Shown here: piece by piece, positions 1 through 7,592 of the stretch
Numbering within the stretch: the stretch's first letter is position 1
How the letters are laid out: every line of letters begins with the position of its first letter
Assembly: GCF_900114475.1 (NCBI RefSeq)
Contig: NZ_FOTE01000013.1
Coordinates: forward strand, 62,001 to 126,000
Direction: 5' to 3'
Length of the DNA stretch: 64,000 nucleotides
Source: Paenibacillus sp. 1_12
GTDB taxonomy: Bacteria > Bacillota > Bacilli > Paenibacillales > NBRC-103111
Made by a program: the position numbers and the translations under genes
The notes under the pieces: generated by a model
What the model was told of the DNA's origin: nothing
Seen by the model: the letters and a program-made list of their open reading frames with translations, nothing else
The model's database searches: none

Positions 1-810
1 CAAGAAGATGGAATGGTGGGTAAAGGATTAGCTGGATTTGAAAAGGAGAGCGAGAGGGTACCGACAATCAGCGACGAAAATGTGTTCATTAAACAAATTC
101 CGGAATGGTCGAGTATGGAAAATAGCGAGGATGTGATGCATCATTTCCTGGAATCGGCGATTAATTATTCGGGTGCGGAGAAGGGATATGTGCTAACCAG
201 TCACGAAGACGGTTTTAAGATTGAGGAGGAAGAGGGCGAAAGGAAAGATGACCGGGGTGAGGCTCCATTCGTAGAGTCTATCGTACGTTTTGTCATTGAA
301 ACAGGGGAACCGATTGTACTCGACAATGCTTCGCGAAGCTTATTTTCGCCTCATTCCGATGCCCATCACAGTCTGCCGCTGTCCGTTCTTTGTATGCCAG
401 TTCTATTTCCGGGGCAAGCGCGGTCTTCTGTACTGTATTTGGAGAATAATCTCATCTCTGGTGTGTTCCCATCGGAGGTACTGGAGGTGCTGAAACTGAT
501 GATCGCCCGAACAGCGTACTCGAGGTTATGGGAAGATTACCTTTCACAGACGAAGGGATCAAGCGATTCGGTTAGTTCTCCGACATTGTCCGTCGAGGAT
601 TCGCTGCCGCTTATCGAGCCGCTGACGAACCGCGAAATGGAAATGTTATACGCATTGGCCGATGGTTTGTCGAACAAGGAAATTGCTTATCGGTTTGGGT
701 TAACAGAAGGAACAGTCAAGAGCTATGTTTTTCACTTATACGGTAAGCTTGGGGCGAAACGACGAGCTCAGGCGATTGCGCGTGCAAGAGAAATGAAGCT
801 ATTGGATTAA
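1..810 (+). CDS. C-terminal part of GAF/LuxR-type signalling protein (5' truncated by window)
   Basis: The reading frame is already open at base 1, so the gene starts outside the window and only about 269 C-terminal residues are visible. They hold a GAF-like domain (roughly the first 170 residues, with the typical VLYLENN strand) followed by a LuxR/NarL helix-turn-helix at the C-terminus (LTNREMEML, GLSNKEIA, TEGTVKSY). In the family this GAF type is usual in very large kinase/AAA-ATPase/GAF signalling proteins, so the complete protein may be long, but that is inference. The HTH is strikingly similar to that of the response regulator ending at 38122. A terminator follows at once. Confidence 0.75.
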   Translation, partial: QEDGMVGKGLAGFEKESERVPTISDENVFIKQIPEWSSMENSEDVMHHFLESAINYSGAEKGYVLTSHEDGFKIEEEEGERKDDRGEAPFVESIVRFVIETGEPIVLDNASRSLFSPHSDAHHSLPLSVLCMPVLFPGQARSSVLYLENNLISGVFPSEVLEVLKLMIARTAYSRLWEDYLSQTKGSSDSVSSPTLSVEDSLPLIEPLTNREMEMLYALADGLSNKEIAYRFGLTEGTVKSYVFHLYGKLGAKRRAQAIARAREMKLLD

Positions 811-828
811 GTGTTATAGATAGATGAT

Positions 829-877
829 AAGCCAACAAATGGGACGGAAAGATGCCCCGTTGTTGGTTTATTTTTTT
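829..877 (+). terminator. Rho-independent terminator after GAF/LuxR gene
   Basis: Inverted repeat AAGCCAACAA (829-838) with TTGTTGGTTT (860-869), inner G/C pairs, then a run of seven T. Confidence 0.8.
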
Positions 878-884
878 GCGAGAA

Positions 885-900
885 ACTAACTTTTGTTAGT
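885..900. repeat. Inverted repeat ACTAAC-TTTT-GTTAGT upstream of DUF2269 gene
   Basis: Perfect 6-bp arms around TTTT. A second perfect 12-bp palindrome, CGGAAATTTCCG, lies at 985-996. Both are in the 200-bp leader of the DUF2269 gene; either may be an operator, but no regulator is recognised nearby. Confidence 0.35.
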
Positions 901-1031
901 ATTCATAATTGTCAAGCAAGATATATACTAAATAAAGTTAAAATTACGTCAAGTTCGTGTTCCGGAGGAAATGTTGTCTACTTGCGGAAATTTCCGGTAA
1001 CACATATTTCTTAAAACTGCAGAAAGGAGTA

Positions 1032-1064
1032 ATGACACCATATAAACATCAACTGTACACTTAG
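1032..1064 (+). CDS. Possible 10-residue leader peptide
   Basis: ATG at 1032 is preceded by a very good ribosome site (AGAAAGGAGT, 1021-1030) and reads MTPYKHQLYT then TAG at 1062-1064. The stop is 17 bases before the ATG of the DUF2269 gene, which has its own site (AAGGAGAG). A short frame with so strong a site suggests a leader peptide or translational coupling. There is no homology to support it, and a chance frame of this length is possible. Confidence 0.35.
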   Translation: MTPYKHQLYT

Positions 1065-1081
1065 CGAAGGAGAGACAACAA

Positions 1082-1543
1082 ATGAAATGGTTGGTTTTAA
1101 TTCATATATTGTCTGCAATTATTGGGATCGGACCCACTTATGCTATACACATTCTTCTAAGAAAAAATCAATCGGTTCCAGAATTAAGAAGCTCGTTCAA
1201 AACAATTTCGATCCTGCTGTTATTTCCTAAAATATTGGGTACATTGGCAGTTTTATCAGGATTAGCTCTCGTTCTCTTGTATGACAGCTACGGAGGATTT
1301 TCCCAATTATGGACACTTGGTTCATTGATTCTGTATGTAATCATCCAAGTCATTGTTATTGCTTTTTTTGGTCGGACATCACCCCGTCTAGAGAAGTGGC
1401 TCGCAGATCCGGTCAGTCAGTCTCTTCAGATATTGCCCGCGGAACAAATTAAGCTTCAATCTAAATTAATGAGTTATATGAACGAGGCTTCTTTTTTCGG
1501 CATTGTATTGTTTATCTTTATGATTTTGAAACCGATAGGGTAA
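1082..1543 (+). CDS. DUF2269-family integral membrane protein
   Basis: A 153-residue protein with four hydrophobic segments. It begins with the N-terminal pattern HILSAIIGIGPTYA, typical of DUF2269 membrane proteins. The ribosome site is AAGGAGAG, nine bases before the ATG. The family has no assigned reaction. It lies just upstream of two secreted copper proteins in the same direction, with a 174-base gap before the next gene, so co-regulation is possible but a single transcript is not certain. The pair of short arginine/lysine-rich loops suggests a simple four-helix membrane bundle. Confidence 0.7.
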   Translation: MKWLVLIHILSAIIGIGPTYAIHILLRKNQSVPELRSSFKTISILLLFPKILGTLAVLSGLALVLLYDSYGGFSQLWTLGSLILYVIIQVIVIAFFGRTSPRLEKWLADPVSQSLQILPAEQIKLQSKLMSYMNEASFFGIVLFIFMILKPIG

Positions 1544-1609
1544 GTCTCAATTTATAGCGGAAAATCGAAGAGAAGATATGTATTAAATATAGGGATTCTT
1601 TTGTAAAGA

Positions 1610-1628
1610 TAGATACATTTAGTATCTA
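1610..1628. repeat. Inverted repeat TAGATAC-ATTTA-GTATCTA upstream of cupredoxin gene
   Basis: Perfect 7-bp arms separated by 5 bases, 90 bases before the cupredoxin ATG. It is not followed by a T run, so it looks more like an operator than a terminator. No cognate regulator can be named. Confidence 0.3.
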
Positions 1629-1717
1629 AAAATCCATATAGGCACAAAATGTATCCAAGCAGGGATGACCTAGGTTATTAGCCAACAAATAAAATATGTA
1701 GTGAGGAGAATTATCGG

Positions 1718-3022
1718 ATGAATAAAAGATTAGGTGCCTTGTTGTTATCCCTTATTTTAATGTTAGCTTTGGGAGGTACAGTATTTGCAGCAAATCCGGC
1801 TAGTTCAGAGCAATGGAACGTTTTTGTGGGTAAAGAACAAGGGCAAGTCTCTCTGGATTCCATGTTTCCAAAAGTTATTTACATTCATGAAGGGGATAAA
1901 GTGAAATTTACTAATGGGGCAAAGGCCACTCCCCATACCGTTACATTTCTTGCAGGAGCAGCACCTCTTAATTCAGAGGATCCCGTCAACCTTGCTCCTT
2001 CTACAGCAAGTGGAAGTAAGTGGGATGGTAAAAGCTTGATTAACTCTGGAATGCTTACACCGACTCAAGATTATTCCATTACGTTCACAACAAGTGGAGC
2101 ATTTCCTTATTACTGTATCGTGCATCCGTTAATGACAGGAACCGTTGTTGTGTTGCCAGTAGGTGCTAGCATTCCAAGTCTGATCCAGCAAACTGCAGGC
2201 GCAAAATCTGACGAGGAGGATCTCATGGCTCAAGCAAATGCTTTGAATCATGTCAATATGGATGCTCATTATATGAAAAATACCGACGGCAGTATGATGT
2301 ATATGGTAGATGCGGGGATGGGCAGTCGCGGCTTTTCAACAAATGCAATGATGCCAGAGTCTATCTATATTAATGAAGGGGATTCCATTCAATGGTTGAA
2401 TGACAATCAATATGAACCTCACTTTGTTACATTTAATAAACCAGATGATTTGAACTTCTTTACTCCACAAGGAAGCTTTAATGATAAATTTATGGTTCCT
2501 TCAGGTGGGGCAAAATTTGATGGCACAGGTTTTTTTAATTCCGGTATAATGCTGGCTCAAAAGTCCTATTCATTAACTTTTACCCAAGCAGGTACTTATG
2601 TGTATGAATGCTATTTGCATTCAGGCAGCAAAATGGTAGGCACTGTAGTCGTTGCGCCTAAAGGCGATGTAAAGCTTGAGGTGAATGGAAAACCAATTAC
2701 GGCGGCATCGGCTAAACTCTATAAGAATCATGTTTATGCGGCAATTATTCCGCTTGTAGAAGCAATTGGCGGAACGGTAGAGTGGAACAACGAGCTTGGT
2801 GCCGTGGTTATCAATTTTGGTGGCACGCATGATCTTCCTGCTAAACTTCAACCTGCACCAGGCGTTAAGCTTGTGATCAATGGACAGCAATTTATGTCTG
2901 TTCTTGAGCCACAAATGATAGACGGTCATGGTTATGTTGCACTTGAGGACATAGTCAGTTTGTTAGGCGGCAGCTATAGCTGGAATGCAGCCACTCAGTT
3001 ATTCGCCGCAACCGTTAAATAA
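1718..3022 (+). CDS. Secreted double cupredoxin with C-terminal stalk domain
   Basis: A 434-residue protein with a Sec signal peptide (cleavage probably after VFA, residue 24). Two plastocyanin-like domains follow, each keeping a full type 1 copper ligand set: H73, C133, H136, M139 in the first and H235, C298, H301, M306 in the second. Residues about 318-434 form a copper-amine-oxidase N-terminal-like (stalk, PF07833-type) domain. The expected role is one-electron transfer or copper handling outside the membrane. The start is ATG with GTGAGGAG upstream. It precedes the multicopper oxidase gene, separated by a hairpin. Partners and electron acceptor are not known. Confidence 0.8.
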   Translation: MNKRLGALLLSLILMLALGGTVFAANPASSEQWNVFVGKEQGQVSLDSMFPKVIYIHEGDKVKFTNGAKATPHTVTFLAGAAPLNSEDPVNLAPSTASGSKWDGKSLINSGMLTPTQDYSITFTTSGAFPYYCIVHPLMTGTVVVLPVGASIPSLIQQTAGAKSDEEDLMAQANALNHVNMDAHYMKNTDGSMMYMVDAGMGSRGFSTNAMMPESIYINEGDSIQWLNDNQYEPHFVTFNKPDDLNFFTPQGSFNDKFMVPSGGAKFDGTGFFNSGIMLAQKSYSLTFTQAGTYVYECYLHSGSKMVGTVVVAPKGDVKLEVNGKPITAASAKLYKNHVYAAIIPLVEAIGGTVEWNNELGAVVINFGGTHDLPAKLQPAPGVKLVINGQQFMSVLEPQMIDGHGYVALEDIVSLLGGSYSWNAATQLFAATVK

Positions 3023-3051
3023 TTTATATTCTATAAGCAATAAGCAATAAG

Positions 3052-3076
3052 GGAGAAGCCTAAGTGCTTCTCCTTT
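3052..3076 (+). terminator. Hairpin between cupredoxin and multicopper oxidase genes
   Basis: GGAGAAGC (3052-3059) pairs with GCTTCTCC (3066-3073) and is followed by TTTACATT. The T run is short, so it may only attenuate, giving less oxidase than cupredoxin mRNA. Confidence 0.55.
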
Positions 3077-3109
3077 ACATTGTATTTAAGGCAGGAGGTT
3101 TTACATCAG

Positions 3110-4852
3110 ATGAAAGATAGGTTGTTAAAGAAACGCGGTCAATATTTGATCATACTTTTTAGTTGTATAACACTCTTGAGCTTGACCGGCTTTCTTTATG
3201 GGATGCCTAATTCAGCTTTGGCAGATAACTCAGGTGAAGTTAAAAAGTTTCATTTGTATGCAACAGACGGTTATTTAACCTTACCCGACAAAACGCAGGT
3301 TTACGTCTGGGGGTACAGCTTACAGAACGAAAAAGGTACCGCTGTATTTCCGGCACCTACCTTGACGGTGAATGAAGGGGATCGGGTAGAAGTAACCTTA
3401 ACCAATATCGGGGCTAAAAAAGAAGGGATCAAAAGGCTGGCGCACACCATACATTTCCATGGCCTGGATACAGACCAAGCTAACGATGGAGTGCCCCATA
3501 CTTCAGAAACCATTTTGGTTGGTGATAGCTTTACGTACCAGTTTATAGCTGACCATGCAGGTACTTATTTCTATCACTGCCATGTGGATACCGTAGAGCA
3601 TTTGCAAATGGGGATGTATGGGGCATTTATTGTTAAGGCAAAAGGTGGTGTGAACCAAGCTTGGACGGGTGGACCTTCGTATGATAAAGAATATACTTTT
3701 TTGCTGAATGAAATTGATCCGATTTGGCACAAAGCGGTGGAAGAAGGTACACCCTATGATCGAACTGAGTTTCATCCACGCTATTGGACAATCAATGGAA
3801 AGGCATATCCAGATACGGAAGACGATCCAACCACTATGATTGAAGGAAAGGTCGGAGAAACCATACTGGTTCGTCTCATCAACTCCGGCTATCAGACACA
3901 CGCCATGCATTTGCATGGCAGCCATTTTCAAGTCATCGCTTCGGATGGTCGACCACTGCAAGCGAAGGTAGAGAAGGATACGATCAATGTCGGTTCAGGA
4001 GAACGTTATGATTTGCTGATCACTTTTGCACAAAGTGGAGATTTCCCCATCCATAGTCATAACGTGATCGATAATACGAATAATGGCGTTTATCCCGGCG
4101 GACTGCATACGATGGCCAGCATTGCTTCTGCTGCGAGCAAATCTATTGTGCTGCTTGCTGGTGATGCGAATGTTCAAGTAGACGGTCAAACGATGAAACT
4201 GGATGTTCCCCCGCAATTGATCGAAGATACAACCTACGTACCCCTAAGATTCATCGGTAACCAGCTTGGAGCAGATATCAATTGGGACGAAGCGGAGAAA
4301 TCTGTGGTATATACAACCATGAATACAAGAATTCAGCTATGGATTAATCAAAATAAAGTCGTTGTTAACAAAAAAGAACTTACAATGGATAAGAAACCGA
4401 TTATCAAAAACGGCAATAGTATGGTTCCGCTGAGATTTGTATCTGAGAACCTTGGTGCAAAAGTAAGCTATGATAAAGTCACACGTAATATCACGCTCAC
4501 CTATAATCCGGAGCATCAGCAAATGAAGATGGATCATACTAGCATGGCCCGACAAGACCCGGCTACAGTTGTGCCTGCTGATGGACAGCTTCAGAACCAA
4601 CTGGGGGATCCAGTGGTGTTAATCAATAATGGGAGCTTCTCTATAAAGGAATTAAGGGTAAAAATAGGTACCAAGGTAACCTGGATTAATAAAGATACCC
4701 AGACGCATACCGTTACCGAGCTTCTAGACCAATTTGATAGTCGGAACCTGAATGAGGGTGATCAATGGAGCTATACTTTTACAAAGGCAGGTACTTATAC
4801 GTATTATTGTGCCACACATCCAAGTATGGATGCTAAGGTCATCGTCGAGTAA
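3110..4852 (+). CDS. Two-domain multicopper oxidase fused to stalk and cupredoxin domains
   Basis: The start is ATG 3110, with AGGAGG just upstream; an in-frame TTG at 3080 lies before that site. The protein has 580 residues with a signal peptide ending near SALA. The eight-histidine set of a trinuclear copper centre is present: HFH (115-117), HCH (156-158), HLH (267-269) and HSH (315-317). The type 1 cysteine is C157 in domain 1, with H164 and a Met following (HLQMGM); domain 2 has Ser316 instead. This matches type C two-domain oxidases rather than three-domain laccases. Residues about 345-470 form a stalk region. A C-terminal cupredoxin has H533, C567, H570 and M573. The substrate is unknown; an oxygen-reducing, copper- or phenol-oxidising role is inferred. 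Confidence 0.8.
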   Translation: MKDRLLKKRGQYLIILFSCITLLSLTGFLYGMPNSALADNSGEVKKFHLYATDGYLTLPDKTQVYVWGYSLQNEKGTAVFPAPTLTVNEGDRVEVTLTNIGAKKEGIKRLAHTIHFHGLDTDQANDGVPHTSETILVGDSFTYQFIADHAGTYFYHCHVDTVEHLQMGMYGAFIVKAKGGVNQAWTGGPSYDKEYTFLLNEIDPIWHKAVEEGTPYDRTEFHPRYWTINGKAYPDTEDDPTTMIEGKVGETILVRLINSGYQTHAMHLHGSHFQVIASDGRPLQAKVEKDTINVGSGERYDLLITFAQSGDFPIHSHNVIDNTNNGVYPGGLHTMASIASAASKSIVLLAGDANVQVDGQTMKLDVPPQLIEDTTYVPLRFIGNQLGADINWDEAEKSVVYTTMNTRIQLWINQNKVVVNKKELTMDKKPIIKNGNSMVPLRFVSENLGAKVSYDKVTRNITLTYNPEHQQMKMDHTSMARQDPATVVPADGQLQNQLGDPVVLINNGSFSIKELRVKIGTKVTWINKDTQTHTVTELLDQFDSRNLNEGDQWSYTFTKAGTYTYYCATHPSMDAKVIVE

Positions 4853-5438
4853 CGTAGCTTCGGATTATCAGAAGGAACGGATAAGGCTATGTAAATCGAT
4901 TATATGGGAAGCTTGGTATTACAAGGCGGGTACAAGCTGCAATGCGGGTTAAAGAGCTGAGGCTTGCACCCTAAATTTTGCTATTGCATGGAGTTAAGTT
5001 GACATTGGTTAGTTAAGGGAGTTGCATTCCTTGCTTTGCAGGGTAAGGCGACTTTTTTTTGCATTTTATTGGATTTTGTGGAAATAGAGCCCCCATATCA
5101 TCACATATGTAGATAAAACGTGAACGATAACGCCTGATTTATGGATTATTCGACATTATTTTTATGAGCTATAACTTTAGTAACATCCTATTTCCAGGCA
5201 TAGAGTCTATACTAAGCCCTTGAAATAGAAAATGAAATAATGATAGGAATGAGGTTGCATCATTGGGAAGGCCTCTAGATAGGCGGCCCTCCGATTACGG
5301 AAATGGTCTTATAGTAGGACAAGATCATTGCATTTGGTAAGAAGAAAGGGGATATCTGCCTTCAACTAAAATTAGATTCGCTGAACCGTCAAACGATAAG
5401 GATACATCCATATTTTTAAGAGGAGTGAAAGAAAACCA
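4853..5438. other. Intergenic region, no gene recognised
   Basis: This 586-base gap holds a weak terminator near 5020-5060 (AGTTGC with GCGACT, then eight T) for the oxidase gene. The part from about 5250 to 5345 is rich in short complementary stretches and could fold into a structured 5' leader for the next gene, but I recognise no riboswitch class. The ribosome site of the next gene is GAGGAGTG at 5420-5427. Confidence 0.5.
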
Positions 5439-7589
5439 ATGATTTCAAAAGGTACAACAAGGTCTATGAACAAAGTGGAAGGGGCTGGATTCTTGTCCGG
5501 CTTCACCAAGATGCTGCTTAAAAGGGGTTCTATCAGTTTATTTCTGGTATTTACAATCGTAATGTCATCCTTCACGTTTAATTCTTCAGCATCAGCAGCT
5601 CCAGATGCAACACCAGGACCAATTAATTACGTGGGTTCCAGTTCCAATAATAATGGGTCTGAAGTATTCTTGAACTTTAATAAACAATTTACGATCAATA
5701 ATAATTCCACTGATCCCACGGTTACTGCAAGTACTTATTTGAAAAGCCATATGAGTATAGCGACCGATGGAGTAAACTATCTCCCAATTTCAAATCAGAT
5801 TGATGTATATCCTCCGGGTTTAGGAGGGTCTCAAATTCGGTTACAAGCAAATAACAGTATGAAAGTCATACTAGGCACGAATACGCTGATTAAAATAGCC
5901 AAAGGCACGCTGACGGATGCAGACGGCAACATCAACGAGGAGGTGCCTTTACACATAACCCCTCCGGTTATACAAAGAGTAGCTATTAGCGACGACTACA
6001 AAAAGGTGACGATTTCCTTCCAAGAAAATGTTGTGGATAATACGTATGTTAACGGATCCTCCACCTTGATCAGCGACAATAAAATTTATTTATTGCAAAA
6101 TGGCTCCAACGCGAATCAGACATCCTGGACCTCAAAGGATGAGGCATTCGTTGAGTCTGGAAAGCTTGTCATCAAGTTTGATACACCTCTTTCAGGAGCA
6201 AAAAACCAGATCGTTATAAAAGGCGGCGCACTGAAGGACAGCTACGGAAACATTCTGAGCGACAATACGATAACTCCTTTGATTCAAGGCGCGGTAATCG
6301 GAGATACTTCACCGCTTGAGGTGGTAAACCGTTATTTAACAAATAGTTATCAGGATATAAAGCTGGTTTTCAATAAAGATGTGCTGAACGCCAAAAGTGA
6401 CTCTGCGAGTCTACTTGCGGGTATAAAGTATTATGGTGGAAATCTCACACAAGGTGACTGGAAAAACCTTCCTCCTGGTACAAATCTGGAAATCTCGGGT
6501 AATACGGTGACTATTCATTTTGCAGCAAAGTTGGCTCGCCCTAATATTGGTTACTATTACTTTGAATTTGCTTCGAATTCTTTTAAAGATACACGCGGAA
6601 ATATTTACAGTGATTATATATATTTGTATAATTATTACATCAATTCATCATTGAATCCTGAAAATCCAAACTTTTCAAATGATGGCCGTTGGTTGAGACT
6701 GGGTTTCAATGTGAATATTGCAGACCTAACAGTTGTTAATGGGGTGTCGCACTTAAAAGATCAGATTACGATTTCAACAGATAACGGCCCATTAACTTGG
6801 GATGCGCAGGATAATGTAGTTATCCAAGAGAATAATCTCGTCATTTTCTTTCATAATGCGATAAAAAGCGGCTCAGTTAAGGTTGAAATTGCCGCAAACG
6901 CAATAAGTGATGTGGGCAATAATGTGCAGAACCAGCAAATTGACCGAGTGATTGCATATAACTACCCCAATATGACAGGTTTTTTCTTAAGCGATACGGC
7001 AAGCCAGTTTGTATTCGAAGATAATGCCGAGTGGAGAAGTAAAGTACGCGATATTACGATCATCGATACAAGAAAAAATGCAGTTAGACAATTAAATCCT
7101 TCGGAATATACGCTTTCTGCAGGCATGCTTACAATCAACAATGGCGTATTTCAACAAGGAGTTAACTACTACATTTTGGTCAATGCTGAGGGCTATAGCA
7201 GTAAAGAATTCTATGGTACTACCTATGTATCAACTGAACTGTTTTATATGACTGCACCGGTAGTGACGAAAGATAACGGAATTACCGCCAAGGTGAACAT
7301 TTTGAAACGATACAACACTTCTAACGGAACGCAAGCAATTGTCTTTAAGCTGATGAATGGAAAGACACCTGTAAGTATTGTGGCATCCAATTTAAGCATT
7401 GGTACAGGAGCATATTCAGCTAATTTCAATGTAGCAGACGCTGCAACGAATCCCAATTATACGGTTGAAGTATTTGTGGTCAATCAATTTAACAATGACC
7501 CTACGAATCTTGGTTTGAATTTGGCTTCGACCAAGTCGCAATTGGAATTCGATCAGGCTGCGAGCATAAATGGCGATGATGAGGAATAA
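5439..7589 (+). CDS. Secreted Ig-like repeat protein with hemoglobin-interacting (DUF1533-like) domain
   Basis: A 716-residue exported protein. The long N-region ends in a signal peptide near residue 54 (SASAAP). Residues about 60-510 contain about four beta-rich modules of the SwmB/invasin-like type, each with a motif of the form V.L.F...V and a GN...D turn. Residues about 515-595 match the hemoglobin-interacting/DUF1533 pattern (PSEYTLSAGMLTI, then GVNYYILVNAEGY). Homologous domains occur in Gram-positive heme-capture surface proteins; heme binding here is inference. It has no own anchor, but is followed after 3 bases by an SLH-anchored protein, so the two probably act together at the surface. 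Confidence 0.6.
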   Translation: MISKGTTRSMNKVEGAGFLSGFTKMLLKRGSISLFLVFTIVMSSFTFNSSASAAPDATPGPINYVGSSSNNNGSEVFLNFNKQFTINNNSTDPTVTASTYLKSHMSIATDGVNYLPISNQIDVYPPGLGGSQIRLQANNSMKVILGTNTLIKIAKGTLTDADGNINEEVPLHITPPVIQRVAISDDYKKVTISFQENVVDNTYVNGSSTLISDNKIYLLQNGSNANQTSWTSKDEAFVESGKLVIKFDTPLSGAKNQIVIKGGALKDSYGNILSDNTITPLIQGAVIGDTSPLEVVNRYLTNSYQDIKLVFNKDVLNAKSDSASLLAGIKYYGGNLTQGDWKNLPPGTNLEISGNTVTIHFAAKLARPNIGYYYFEFASNSFKDTRGNIYSDYIYLYNYYINSSLNPENPNFSNDGRWLRLGFNVNIADLTVVNGVSHLKDQITISTDNGPLTWDAQDNVVIQENNLVIFFHNAIKSGSVKVEIAANAISDVGNNVQNQQIDRVIAYNYPNMTGFFLSDTASQFVFEDNAEWRSKVRDITIIDTRKNAVRQLNPSEYTLSAGMLTINNGVFQQGVNYYILVNAEGYSSKEFYGTTYVSTELFYMTAPVVTKDNGITAKVNILKRYNTSNGTQAIVFKLMNGKTPVSIVASNLSIGTGAYSANFNVADAATNPNYTVEVFVVNQFNNDPTNLGLNLASTKSQLEFDQAASINGDDEE

Positions 7590-7592
7590 TTC

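Noticed and set aside
5250-5345. Possible riboswitch leader before the hemoglobin-interacting gene
   Set aside because: Complementary stretches exist, but no known aptamer consensus (lysine, c-di-GMP, purine) fits on reading.
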